Part shown: positions 1 through 8,445 of the stretch, piece by piece
Layout: each line of letters opens with the position of its first letter
Position numbering within the stretch: the first letter of the stretch is position 1
Origin: Clostridium cuniculi
Lineage (GTDB): Bacteria; Bacillota; Clostridia; Clostridiales; Clostridiaceae
Reading direction: 5' to 3'
Assembly (NCBI RefSeq): GCF_004353185.1
Contig: NZ_SMUS01000020.1
Location: 1 to 64,000 of the forward strand
Length of the DNA: 64,000 nucleotides
Notes under the pieces: model-generated
What the model was told of the DNA's origin: nothing
Seen by the model: the letters and a program-made list of their open reading frames with translations, nothing else
Database searches by the model: none
Made by a program: the position numbers and the translations under genes

Positions 1-250
1 CTAGTGATAGAGAAAAATTAATGATATAACCGGAAGAAAGTATTATATAATAAGCTTTAGAATTTAATTATTATTATAATAAAATTAGCGTTAAGAAGCT
101 GAGGTAAGCGATAGCGAACTTCGAAGCTTTAGCTGATTTTATGGAAATAATAATATAAATTCTTAGCGAAATTATATGACTTAATGGAGGTTATATCATT
201 AATTTTCGGCATCACGGCATTAACGCTTTAGTGCGCAATATTATTCAAGT
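1..250 (+). repeat. Dispersed structured repeat, copy 1 (5' end outside the window)
   Basis: This non-coding block matches the reverse complement of the 20.8 kb and 46.1 kb copies and the forward strand of the 46.6 kb copy. It holds nested stems: AGAATTTA at 59-66 with TAAATTCT at 156-163, TTATTATT at 68-75 with AATAATAA at 146-153, and TAAAATTAGC at 80-89 with GCTGATTTTA at 132-141 (one wobble pair). The apical region carries GCGATAGCGA at 108-117. The right edge reads GTGCGCAATATTATTCAA, as in copy 4, and lies just beyond the stop codon of the minus-strand gene at 252. No open frame of interest is seen. The family is not one I recognise. Confidence 0.8.
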
Positions 251-251
251 G

Positions 252-461
252 TTATTTGGAGTTTAGTATTGATCTTGTTTTTATAATAAATTCTGCTTCG
301 CTTCTAGCTTCAACAAATTCTCCATCAATCATGGCAACTATAGTTCCATCCATTCTTCCACCACATTCACCTATGCAGCCAAAAACTATTTTTTCATCTT
401 TAAATTCCTTTTTCACTATATCACTGTCTATTCCTGAACATCCTGGGCACATTACTATCAT
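252..461 (-). CDS. Small cysteine protein, DUF1450/thioredoxin-like [2Fe-2S] type
   Basis: The product has 69 residues and four cysteines, a CxxC near residues 5-8 and a CxxxC near residues 29-33. A strand-turn segment reading AMIDGEFVEA follows. This resembles the small thioredoxin-fold DUF1450/YuzB group, whose members show a similar GC...CG then VNGE pattern. Binding of an iron-sulfur cluster or thiol chemistry is possible but not shown. The AAAGGAG ribosome site is well placed before the ATG. The last few codons and the stop touch the edge of repeat copy 1, so the native C-terminus may have been altered. The family call is tentative. Confidence 0.6.
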   Translation of the reverse strand: MIVMCPGCSGIDSDIVKKEFKDEKIVFGCIGECGGRMDGTIVAMIDGEFVEARSEAEFIIKTRSILNSK

Positions 462-528
462 ATTTATCTCTCCTTTTAATCTCTTATGTACTTATTTATA
501 CAATTATTTATTTCATTATACAATATAA

Positions 529-575
529 GCTACCTCTGAGGTTAATCCATTTATTGGATTAACCTCAGAGGTAGC
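529..575 (-). terminator. Long hairpin terminator of the ABC exporter operon
   Basis: A perfect 21-bp inverted repeat (529-549 with 555-575) surrounds a five-base loop, 12 bases past the stop of the minus-strand exporter gene. The U-tract on the minus strand is weak, so termination rests on the very stable stem. Confidence 0.75.
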
Positions 576-586
576 CCGATTTATGT

Positions 587-2407
587 CTAAATTTCTGCTC
601 CGTTTTTAAATTGACTATTATACAGATTTGCATAGAATCCTTCTTTAGCTAAAAGCTCATCATGTGTTCCACTTTCTATAATTTCTCCATCTTTTAAAGC
701 TAAAATCTTATCTGCATTTCTAATAGTACTTAATCTATGAGCTATTACAAATGTGGTCTTTCCTTCCATAAGCTTAAGCATTGCATTTTGTATTAATACT
801 TCCGTTCTTGTATCTATTGAAGAAGTTGCTTCATCTAATATTAAAATTGATGCATTTGATAAAATAGCTCTTGCAATAGCTAAAAGTTGTCTTTGACCTT
901 GTGATAAATTACCACCATTATCTGATAAAACTGTATCATATCCTTGTGGAAGCTGCTTTATAAAATGATGAGCATCTGCCATTTTTGCTGCTTCTATAAC
1001 TTCTTCATCACTGGCATTTAATCTTCCATATCTTATATTTTCACTAACAGTTTCCGAGAATAAATAAGTATCTTGAAGTACCATTGCTACTGTTTTTCTT
1101 AAGCTTTCTCTAGTTATTTCATCAATATTTTTTCCATCAATTAATATTTCTCCACTATCAATATCATAAAACTTAGTAAGCAAATTAACTATGGTAGTTT
1201 TTCCTGCGCCTGTCGGTCCAACTATTGCTATAACTTCACCTTTTTTAGCTTCTAATGAAACATTTTTTAATATTTCTTTTCCATTACTATAGGAGAATGT
1301 TACACCTCTTAACTCAACATGACCTTCTATATTATCAATGTTAACAGCATCATCCTTATCCTTTTCTTTCTCTTCATCAATTACTTCAAATACTCTTTCA
1401 GCTCCTGCAAGTGCACCTTGAATAGTATTAAAAAGATTCATTATTTCATTTATAGGTCTTGTAAAGTTTCTCATATATAATAAAAATGAAAATACAATAC
1501 CAACTGTAATTCCTGAACCTTTTAAAATTAAATATCCTCCAACAACAGAAATTATTAAATATGAAATATTATTTATAAAATTATTTATTGGTCCCATAAA
1601 GGAAGATACACCTTGAGCAATTATTGCACTTTTAGTAAGTCTTTCATTTATTTCTGAAAATTCCTCTTTAACCTTTTCTTCTTCTGAAAATAATAATACA
1701 ACTTTTTGTCCAGATACCATTTCTTCAATATATCCATTTAAGTTACCAAGCTCTCTTTGTTGTTTTACAAAAAAACTTTGAGTTTTCTTAGCTAAAGTCT
1801 TTGTTGCTATAAATGTTAAAGGTACTGTTATCATTCCAATTAAAGTCAATATAGGACTCAATAAAAGCATAGCAATTAACATTCCAACTACATTAATTAT
1901 TCCTGAAAATAATTGAGTTACACTTTGAGATAAAGTGGTATTTATATTATCAACATCATTAGTAAGTCTACTCATTAAATCTCCACTTGAATTATTATCA
2001 AAATACTTAAGTGGTAATTTTTGAAGGGCAGTAAATAATTCTTTTCTTATTTTAGCCGAAACTCTTTGTGATATTTTAACCATTACAATATTTTGATAGT
2101 ATGTTGAAAATATATTTACTAAATACATTAAAACTAATATTATACAGATAAAGGCTAGCCCCTTCATATCTCCAGTTTCAATAAATTTATCTATTGTATA
2201 TCCATTTAATCTTGTCCCCAAAATACTAATTAAGGTTGTTACAAAACATAAAATAAATACTATAAAAATATTAAATTTCTTTTCAATTAAATATCCAAGT
2301 AATCTTTTTATAGTCCCTTTAATATCCTTAATTTTCTCTGCTTTTTTTCTATGCAATTGGTGCGGTCCTGCTCCTGGTCTCATTTGCATCGGTGCTTTAC
2401 TAGACAT
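587..2407 (-). CDS. ABC exporter half-transporter, catalytic-site subunit
   Basis: This 606-residue protein has six predicted membrane helices in the first ~330 residues and a C-terminal nucleotide-binding domain. The ATPase domain shows Walker A GPTGAGKTT, a variant signature LSQGQRQ, Walker B LILDEATSSID with the catalytic glutamate, and the switch histidine in AHRLST. It overlaps the upstream half-transporter gene by eight bases, so translation is coupled. The partner lacks the catalytic glutamate. Together they fit the heterodimeric multidrug exporter type (TM287/288, BmrCD, LmrCD), in which one site hydrolyses ATP and the other is degenerate. The N-terminal stretch rich in Met, Pro and Gly before the first helix is common in this clostridial subgroup. 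The substrate is unknown. Confidence 0.93.
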   Translation of the reverse strand: MSSKAPMQMRPGAGPHQLHRKKAEKIKDIKGTIKRLLGYLIEKKFNIFIVFILCFVTTLISILGTRLNGYTIDKFIETGDMKGLAFICIILVLMYLVNIFSTYYQNIVMVKISQRVSAKIRKELFTALQKLPLKYFDNNSSGDLMSRLTNDVDNINTTLSQSVTQLFSGIINVVGMLIAMLLLSPILTLIGMITVPLTFIATKTLAKKTQSFFVKQQRELGNLNGYIEEMVSGQKVVLLFSEEEKVKEEFSEINERLTKSAIIAQGVSSFMGPINNFINNISYLIISVVGGYLILKGSGITVGIVFSFLLYMRNFTRPINEIMNLFNTIQGALAGAERVFEVIDEEKEKDKDDAVNIDNIEGHVELRGVTFSYSNGKEILKNVSLEAKKGEVIAIVGPTGAGKTTIVNLLTKFYDIDSGEILIDGKNIDEITRESLRKTVAMVLQDTYLFSETVSENIRYGRLNASDEEVIEAAKMADAHHFIKQLPQGYDTVLSDNGGNLSQGQRQLLAIARAILSNASILILDEATSSIDTRTEVLIQNAMLKLMEGKTTFVIAHRLSTIRNADKILALKDGEIIESGTHDELLAKEGFYANLYNSQFKNGAEI

Positions 2408-4130
2408 TTAAAACTACCTCCTCTCCTAATTGTGATATAGCAATACTTCTATATATTTCACAATTTTTAATAAGCTCTTTATGAGTACCTATTGACGCAA
2501 TTTCTCCGTTATCTAAAACTATTATTTTATCGCAATCCATTACCGCACTTATCCTTTGTGCTATAAGAAATACAGTGGCATCTTTCATTCTATTCTTAAT
2601 TGAATTTTGTAGCTTTGATTCTGTTGCCATATCTAAAGCACTACTTGAATCATCTAAAATTAATATCTTAGGATTTTTTATTAGAGTTCTAGCAATAGAA
2701 ATTCTTTGCTTTTGTCCTCCTGATAAATTCTTACCTCTTTGTCCAACTTCTCTATTGTATCCTTCATTACTTGAAGTTATAAATTCAAATGCCTGTGCAT
2801 CTTTTGTTGCACTTTCCATCATTTCTTCATTAGCATCTTCCATACCAAATCTTAAATTGTCTGCAATACTTCCTGAAAAAAGAGTTGTATCTTGAAGAAC
2901 AACACCAATAATCTTTCTTAAATCATTTATTTTTAAATTTCTAACATCTTTATTTCCAATCATTACAGAACCAGATGTTGTATCATATAATCTTGGAATA
3001 AGTGATATTAATGAACTCTTACCACTACCTGTAGGGCCTATAATACCTATCTTTTCACCTTCTAATGCCTTAAATGATATTCCCTTTAATACATATTCAC
3101 CATCTCTATTATATTTAAAATAAACATCTTTAAATTCTACATCAAAATTATTTACTTCACCTGTATCTTCTCTATCTTTTATTGATGATTCCACATCTAA
3201 AACTTCATTAATTCTATCTGCAGATACCTTTGCTCTAGAAAAGTTAATGATACTCATTATCAACATATTTAAAGAACTCATTATTTGAACTAAGTAATTA
3301 ATAAATGCCATTATCTTACCTATCTCTAATGAACCATTATTAACATAATTTCCACCAAACCAAAGTATAGCTACAACACTTAAGTTCATTATTAAAGTAA
3401 CTAATGGCCATAAAAGTATAGTTACACTTTGAGCTTTAACACTGATATCCATTAATTCATCATTTGCATAACTAAATCTTTTTCTCATCTTATCTTCTAT
3501 TGCAAATGCCTTAATAACTCTAACTCCAAGTAAATTTTCTCTCATAACTAGATTTACATTATCTATTTTTTTCTGCATTTCTGTAAAAAATGGAATAGAT
3601 TTTGATGTAATTAAGATTACACTTAATACTATTAATGGTATTACTATTAAAAAAATTATTGATAACTTAATACTAATAGTAAGTGACATTATAATTCCAC
3701 CTAAACAAATAAGAGGTGACCTTACCATTCCTCTAAGGGCCATCATTACCATATTTTGAACCTGTGTAACATCATTTGTTAGTCTTGTAATAAGTGATGA
3801 TGTCTTAAACTTGTCTATTTCTGAAAATGATAAACTTTGTATTTTATCAAATAATCCTTGCCTCATATTTTTTCCCATAGTCATTGAAGCTAAAGTTGAA
3901 AATAATCCACAAAGCATTCCACCTAAAATACCAAGCATAGCTACTACTATCATTTTAAATCCAACGTTTAAAACATAACTAATATCGCCATTTGCAACAC
4001 CTATATCTATAATATCAGACATAAGTTTAGGTTGATTTAGATCCATTATAACCTCGATAAACATCATTAAAGGTGCTAAAATTACATATATAATTGCACT
4101 ACCTTTAATATATTTAAGTAATTTAGTCAT
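2400..4130 (-). CDS. ABC exporter half-transporter, degenerate-site subunit
   Basis: This 576-residue protein has an N-terminal six-helix exporter domain and a C-terminal ATPase domain. Walker A is GPTGSGKSS and the signature is a canonical LSGGQKQR. Walker B is LILDDSSSALD, with aspartate where the catalytic glutamate is expected, and the switch residue region reads AQRIS rather than AHR. These changes define the degenerate nucleotide site of a heterodimeric exporter, with the downstream gene giving the active site. It is the first gene of a two-gene operon. A promoter and a 12-bp palindrome lie upstream at 4223-4284, which suggests control by a repressor encoded elsewhere. Confidence 0.93.
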   Translation of the reverse strand: MTKLLKYIKGSAIIYVILAPLMMFIEVIMDLNQPKLMSDIIDIGVANGDISYVLNVGFKMIVVAMLGILGGMLCGLFSTLASMTMGKNMRQGLFDKIQSLSFSEIDKFKTSSLITRLTNDVTQVQNMVMMALRGMVRSPLICLGGIIMSLTISIKLSIIFLIVIPLIVLSVILITSKSIPFFTEMQKKIDNVNLVMRENLLGVRVIKAFAIEDKMRKRFSYANDELMDISVKAQSVTILLWPLVTLIMNLSVVAILWFGGNYVNNGSLEIGKIMAFINYLVQIMSSLNMLIMSIINFSRAKVSADRINEVLDVESSIKDREDTGEVNNFDVEFKDVYFKYNRDGEYVLKGISFKALEGEKIGIIGPTGSGKSSLISLIPRLYDTTSGSVMIGNKDVRNLKINDLRKIIGVVLQDTTLFSGSIADNLRFGMEDANEEMMESATKDAQAFEFITSSNEGYNREVGQRGKNLSGGQKQRISIARTLIKNPKILILDDSSSALDMATESKLQNSIKNRMKDATVFLIAQRISAVMDCDKIIVLDNGEIASIGTHKELIKNCEIYRSIAISQLGEEVVLNV

Positions 4131-4222
4131 TTCTATTTTTCATCTCCTTTTTTAATTCTCATATTTTTTACCCTCTCCCTTTTAATATAAATATACCTTA
4201 TTTATATCATATTATATATTAG

Positions 4223-4284
4223 TTAGGTACCTAATCATTAATCTTATAAGTATTAGTATAGTTTTTTTCCTGTACATTCGTCAA
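4223..4284 (-). promoter_or_regulatory. Promoter and palindromic operator for the first ABC exporter
   Basis: On the minus strand TTGACG (4279-4284) and TATACT (4255-4260) are 18 bases apart. Just downstream of the expected start lies the perfect palindrome TTAGGTACCTAA (4223-4234). Placement and symmetry suit a MarR- or TetR-type repressor. No such regulator gene is adjacent, so the binding protein is unknown. Confidence 0.5.
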
Positions 4285-4456
4285 TACTTCTTACTTACTA
4301 TTTTTTAAGTTCCGCATAAATTCTTTATACGAATAATTTATTTTTCTAAGGATAAAATAAGTTAAGATAAAAAGTAATATTGTTAAGTTAATATACTCTA
4401 CACTCCTACAATTATATAACTTAACTTATTACTTAATATATAGAGGAGGATTAATT

Positions 4457-4615
4457 ATGAGACATAATGAAAGCATCGGTTGTACTGTTACTGAATGCAA
4501 ATTTCATTGCCAAGATGATAATTATTGTACATTAAATCACATTCAAATTGTTACTCACAATAGTTGTGCATATAGTAAAGAATGTACCGATTGTGGTAGC
4601 TTCGTAAAAAAATAA
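4457..4615 (+). CDS. DUF1540 cysteine-rich small protein
   Basis: This is a 52-residue product starting at an ATG six bases after a GAGGAGGA ribosome site (4443-4450). Seven cysteines (about residues 9, 14, 18, 24, 37, 43 and 46) are spaced as in DUF1540, a short domain common in spore-forming Firmicutes and thought to bind metal. The frame ends in two lysines and TAA and is followed by a hairpin terminator, so it forms its own transcription unit. Its role is not known. Confidence 0.85.
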   Translation: MRHNESIGCTVTECKFHCQDDNYCTLNHIQIVTHNSCAYSKECTDCGSFVKK

Positions 4616-4643
4616 TATTACTGATATAAACTTAAAGTATAAT

Positions 4644-4677
4644 GGGTAGTCATAAGCTACCCTATTTTAATCTTTTT
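4644..4677 (+). terminator. Intrinsic terminator after the DUF1540 gene
   Basis: GGGTAG (4644-4649) pairs with CTACCC (4657-4662) and a T-rich run ending in TTTTT follows on the plus strand. Confidence 0.75.
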
Positions 4678-4748
4678 ACTTGATAATAAATAAAATTTTA
4701 AATTTTTAAACATACTAAATATTATTAATATTTTAAGGAGTGAAACAA

Positions 4749-5408
4749 ATGAAAAAAATTATAAGCTTTCTTCTAGCGATATTAACTTTACTATCTATGC
4801 TACTTTGTAATTTATCAGTATCTGCAACTTGCATAGAAAACCCTTACTCACAATTTATAGACGATCCATATTATGAGGTTACACATGATTATATTAATGG
4901 AATAGTATCTAAACTATCTAATCTTCCTGCTTCAGGTAGCGTTTGTATAGATTATTTAGCAGAAGAAATATTACTACATAGAGCTATATTATTTGCTACT
5001 CATAATATAGAAAGTTATTCAAGTAATCCTGAACTAACTGATATTAGTGATGATATAATTGATAACTATACTGGTGAATTAAAAGAAATGAGAATTGAAT
5101 TATCTAGATTAATTGATACTTATGGTAAAAGCAAAGAGGAATTTAAAGAAGATACTGAATATATAAAACAATATAAAGTAATTATAGATAAGCTTCAAAA
5201 GGACTTAGCAACGGTTAAAGCTTCTGACAGTAATGAAATATCATATATAAACCAAGCAATTGCACTTTTACAAGCATCTCATGATATTTCAGCTCTAGAT
5301 AATAAATGTGCTAAAAGTGAATTAGTTAAAGAAATCTCTAAGAATGAAACTACAAATACTCAAGCCTATATTTCTAGATTAAAAACACTTCAATCTGCAT
5401 TGAAATAA
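4749..5408 (+). CDS. Secreted DUF305-like protein
   Basis: The product has 219 residues. I place the start at the ATG at 4749 because AAGGAG (4735-4740) is eight bases upstream, while an in-frame GTG at 4740 overlaps that ribosome site. Residues 1-27 form a signal peptide with a positive start, a leucine-rich core and a small-residue end (VSA). The mature part is helical. Its HRAILFATHNIE...NPELTDI...II...ELKEMR pattern resembles DUF305, a ferritin-like helical domain of exported proteins, although the metal-binding histidines and methionines are mostly missing. Function is unknown; the DUF305 match is a family-level guess. Confidence 0.7.
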   Translation: MKKIISFLLAILTLLSMLLCNLSVSATCIENPYSQFIDDPYYEVTHDYINGIVSKLSNLPASGSVCIDYLAEEILLHRAILFATHNIESYSSNPELTDISDDIIDNYTGELKEMRIELSRLIDTYGKSKEEFKEDTEYIKQYKVIIDKLQKDLATVKASDSNEISYINQAIALLQASHDISALDNKCAKSELVKEISKNETTNTQAYISRLKTLQSALK

Positions 5409-5414
5409 TTAAAA

Positions 5415-5452
5415 AGTTAAGAAGTTAAGTAAAAAAACTTAACTTCTTAACT
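5415..5452 (-). terminator. Terminator between convergent genes, oriented for the PAP2 gene
   Basis: AGTTAAGAAGTTAAGT (5415-5430) pairs perfectly with 5437-5452. On the minus strand a T run follows, so this is mainly the terminator of the PAP2 gene. The stem may also stop plus-strand reads. Confidence 0.75.
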
Positions 5453-5488
5453 AAAATATATTTAATCTTATTATTTTTATATTATTTC

Positions 5489-6319
5489 TTAAAATTTAAA
5501 TTTTTTAAATATCATAGGATACACTCCTATTCCTATTAAACTTATTAATGTGTACCTTATAAATGAGAATATTGTTCCACTTGGTAATATTACTTTTAAT
5601 CCAAGTTGTAATACTAATAATATTACTATTCCTAATAACACTCTTATTATCTTATTTCCTGTATTTCCTTCCGTTGAAAAATTAACATATCTCTTTTCAA
5701 TGTATATTCCAATTATAAATCCTAAATAAGTTCCCATTCCTTTAATAAAATCTGCAGAATGTGCAAAAGTTAATGCTGGAATAAATATTGCAAATGTTAC
5801 TACATATAATAACATTTTGTTTTCAACTCTATTGTATAACTTATAGCATATTAGAGATGTCAACACACCCAGTATTCCCCCTACTATAACGTCTTTTGGA
5901 TAATGAACTCCTAAGTATAATCTAGAAAAACCAATTAAAATAATCATTACTGTTGCAATAATATACATTACTCTATTCTTTAAATAAATTGCCATAGATC
6001 CATAAAATGAAGATGCACTTTGAGTGTGTCCACTAGGAAATGAATATCCTGTTGCTGTTTGCTCTCTTAATGTTCTAATTCCTTCTTCTCCTATAGGTCT
6101 TTTCATTTTAAAAATATCCTTTATTGCATTATTTAAAAGTACACTAGTTAAAACAGAATATGCAATATATTCTCCAAATTTTTTGTCTAATGCCCAATAA
6201 ATAATCGATATTATAGATATTAATACTATTTGCTCACCACATATAGTTATAAGTTGAAATAAAAAATCAAAAAATGGATTTGCTATACTTTGAATATGTC
6301 TTAAAATTTCTAACTCCAT
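5489..6319 (-). CDS. PAP2-family membrane phosphatase
   Basis: This is a 276-residue integral membrane protein with the three PAP2 phosphatase motifs: KDIFKMKRP, FPSGHTQ, and SRLYLGVHYPKD, whose histidine is the expected nucleophile. The family dephosphorylates lipid substrates such as phosphatidate, undecaprenyl pyrophosphate or related membrane phosphates. The long C-terminal set of hydrophobic helices suits the type found next to lipid or cell-wall genes. An in-frame ATG at 6331 contains the GGAGG ribosome site itself, so the ATG at 6319 is chosen. The exact substrate cannot be told from sequence. Confidence 0.9.
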   Translation of the reverse strand: MELEILRHIQSIANPFFDFLFQLITICGEQIVLISIISIIYWALDKKFGEYIAYSVLTSVLLNNAIKDIFKMKRPIGEEGIRTLREQTATGYSFPSGHTQSASSFYGSMAIYLKNRVMYIIATVMIILIGFSRLYLGVHYPKDVIVGGILGVLTSLICYKLYNRVENKMLLYVVTFAIFIPALTFAHSADFIKGMGTYLGFIIGIYIEKRYVNFSTEGNTGNKIIRVLLGIVILLVLQLGLKVILPSGTIFSFIRYTLISLIGIGVYPMIFKKFKF

Positions 6320-6337
6320 AATTTCCTCCATATATTA

Positions 6338-7525
6338 CTAATCTAAAAGTTGCTTTCTTGACTCTTTACATATAGCTTCTAAAGCATATGCCACATACAA
6401 TTGTGTACTTATCAATACAGCTCTCTCATCTATGTTAAATTTATCATTATGATTTGGATAATCTCTACCTATTTCTTCATTACCAGCTCCTACAAAAACG
6501 AAAACCCCAGGAATTCTTTTTTGATATATAGAAAAATCTTCTCCTAACATCATTCTTGGTATTTTTATAATATCTTTTTCATCAAATATTTTCTTGGCAG
6601 CATCTAACGCTGTTTTTACTGCTCCCGAGTCGTTAATTACAGCTGGATGATGTGTGACACCATACTCAACACTTGCTGTTGCTCCATAGGCTAAGGCTGT
6701 GCTATATGCAATTCTTTTGATTGATGTTTGAATATGCTTAGCTGTTGTTGCATTAAAAGTTCTTATTGTACCTTCTATTATAGCATCACCAGAAATAATA
6801 TTATGTGTTTCTCCTGATTTAATATGACCTACTGTTACTACTGCAGAGTTAACTGGATCTATTTCTCTACTAATTATAGATTGTAGATTCATTACTATAG
6901 CTGCACAAACTAAAGTAGCATCAACACATTGATGCGGCTTTCCTGCATGACCTGATTTTCCTGTAATTTTTATTGTAAATTTATTTGATGCAGCCATTCT
7001 AGGTCCTTCTTCTATAGATATTTTTCCACATTCTATGTCTCCAAATACATGTAATCCAAAAATTTCATCTACTTCATCTAAATAACCATGTTCAGAAATC
7101 AACTTTGCTCCACATGAACTTTCTTCAGCTGGTTGAAATATAAGAAGAATCTTCCCTGGAATACTATCCTCATGTTTTTTTAATATCATAGCAGCTCCAA
7201 GTAACGACGCCATATGTGCATCATGTCCACATGCATGCATTATCCCTTTATTGGCCGAAGCATATCTAACATCTGTATTTTCTTGTATTCTTAATGCATC
7301 CATATCAGCTCTTAATGCTATTACTCTACCTTCCCCCTTACCAATAGTTGCAACTACCTCTGTTTTTATTCCATTTTCATATTTAACACCTATTTTATCT
7401 AATTCCTCTTTAATTCTTCTAGATGTTCTATGCTCTTCCATACTTAATTCAGGATACTTATGAAAATCCTTTCTTAATGAAATTATATAATTACCTATAA
7501 GTTTTGTCTCTTTTAAAATATCCAT
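6338..7525 (-). CDS. M20-family amidohydrolase (N-acyl amino acid hydrolase type)
   Basis: This 395-residue protein has the signature of the HipO/IAA-amino-acid hydrolase branch of M20 metallopeptidases: HACGHDAHMASLLG near residue 100 with metal-binding His and Asp, and PAEESSCGAK with the paired glutamates and metal-site cysteine typical of this branch. A dimerisation domain lies roughly between residues 180 and 290. Members remove acyl groups from amino acids in the cytoplasm (hippurate, acetyl-amino acids or similar). GGAGGG is well placed before the ATG. It lies 18 bases upstream of the PAP2 start, so the two genes are probably co-transcribed, although no functional link is evident. Confidence 0.92.
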   Translation of the reverse strand: MDILKETKLIGNYIISLRKDFHKYPELSMEEHRTSRRIKEELDKIGVKYENGIKTEVVATIGKGEGRVIALRADMDALRIQENTDVRYASANKGIMHACGHDAHMASLLGAAMILKKHEDSIPGKILLIFQPAEESSCGAKLISEHGYLDEVDEIFGLHVFGDIECGKISIEEGPRMAASNKFTIKITGKSGHAGKPHQCVDATLVCAAIVMNLQSIISREIDPVNSAVVTVGHIKSGETHNIISGDAIIEGTIRTFNATTAKHIQTSIKRIAYSTALAYGATASVEYGVTHHPAVINDSGAVKTALDAAKKIFDEKDIIKIPRMMLGEDFSIYQKRIPGVFVFVGAGNEEIGRDYPNHNDKFNIDERAVLISTQLYVAYALEAICKESRKQLLD

Positions 7526-7656
7526 AATTAATCATCCCTCCTCTATAAATTATATAATTTTATGTAAATATTGTATATTATTTTAAATAAATCATTTAAC
7601 TTTCTGTAAAAATATGGTAATATCTTTATATTAAGTAATTTATTAGAGGTGAGATT

Positions 7657-8388
7657 ATGAAAAGAAAACTATTAACTTTAAGCTGTGCTATTGTTTTATG
7701 TTTCTCCTTAACTTCTTGCGGGTTGAAAAGTGCCATTACTGGAGATAAAACAGCTAGTACTGAGGATTCAAAGGCTACAGAAACTAATTCTGAAAATAAG
7801 GATAACATAACAAATACTGAGACTACTGAAGAAACTACCACTACTGCTTCTGATGAAGAAAGTTCTGATGATGCAGTTTTAACTAATAATAATTCATTTG
7901 TAGAAAGTAATTCTTCTAATGTTACTCCTGATAAATCTGCACTTTCATCAACTACTAATACAGTTAATAGAGATTGTAGAGTTTTTTACTTTAATAAAGT
8001 AGATCTTAAAACTTATTGTGTTGATACAAGTGTTAAAGTTACTGATAATGCCTTTGTCACTGCTTTGACAGAAAAATTATATTCAGCTCCTAACAATAAT
8101 AATAACTTTGTTGTATTATCTAAGGATTATGGAGTAAACTCTGCAACATTAAATTATGATACTAATGTTTTAACTGTTGTATTTAATGAAAACTTCATTA
8201 AAGATATGGACCTTTCTACTGAAGTAGCTAATGGAGTTATAGGAGCAATAGTAAATACTTATGGATATAATTATGGTGTAGATAAAGTTGCCGTTTATTT
8301 TGGAAATGAATTATATACTGGTCTTGAAGGAACATCCTCTGCTGGATACTCCACAGTAAATTATAGTGATGCATTAAAACTTGATTAA
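7657..8388 (+). CDS. GerMN-domain lipoprotein
   Basis: This 243-residue protein begins with a lipoprotein signal ending in LTSC, so residue 21 should be lipidated and the protein anchored outside the membrane. A Ser/Thr/Glu-rich linker covers about residues 28-100. The C-terminal ~130 residues, beginning at VFYFNKVD, match the GerMN domain of spore and sporulation proteins: AFVTALTEKLYSAP, then VNSATL, then a valine-rich strand and GVIGAIVNTYG. GerM acts in sporulation septum or spore envelope biology, but stand-alone GerMN lipoproteins have varied roles. The gene is divergent from the amidohydrolase and preceded by GAGGTGAG. Confidence 0.87.
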   Translation: MKRKLLTLSCAIVLCFSLTSCGLKSAITGDKTASTEDSKATETNSENKDNITNTETTEETTTTASDEESSDDAVLTNNNSFVESNSSNVTPDKSALSSTTNTVNRDCRVFYFNKVDLKTYCVDTSVKVTDNAFVTALTEKLYSAPNNNNNFVVLSKDYGVNSATLNYDTNVLTVVFNENFIKDMDLSTEVANGVIGAIVNTYGYNYGVDKVAVYFGNELYTGLEGTSSAGYSTVNYSDALKLD

Positions 8389-8394
8389 TAATAA

Positions 8395-8441
8395 TTAAGC
8401 AGTAAATAGGTTACATAACTTTTAATCTATTTACTGCTTAA
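8395..8441. terminator. Bidirectional terminator between convergent genes
   Basis: TTAAGCAGTAAATAG (8395-8409) pairs with 8427-8441. It lies between the stops of the plus-strand GerMN gene and the minus-strand exporter gene. Short T runs are present on both sides. Confidence 0.75.
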
Positions 8442-8445
8442 ACTT

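Noticed and set aside
222-250. GTGCG at the repeat edge, considered as the 5' end of a group II intron.
   Set aside because: It lies at the wrong end for the sense of the conserved stems, and no domain V or reverse transcriptase frame is seen in any copy.
256-528. A 90-codon plus-strand frame opposite the small cysteine gene.
   Set aside because: It is the antisense of a frame with a good ribosome site and cysteine motifs, and its own translation shows no family pattern.
4740-4748. GTG start for the secreted DUF305-like protein.
   Set aside because: The GTG overlaps the AAGGAG ribosome site; the ATG at 4749 has correct spacing and gives a normal signal peptide.
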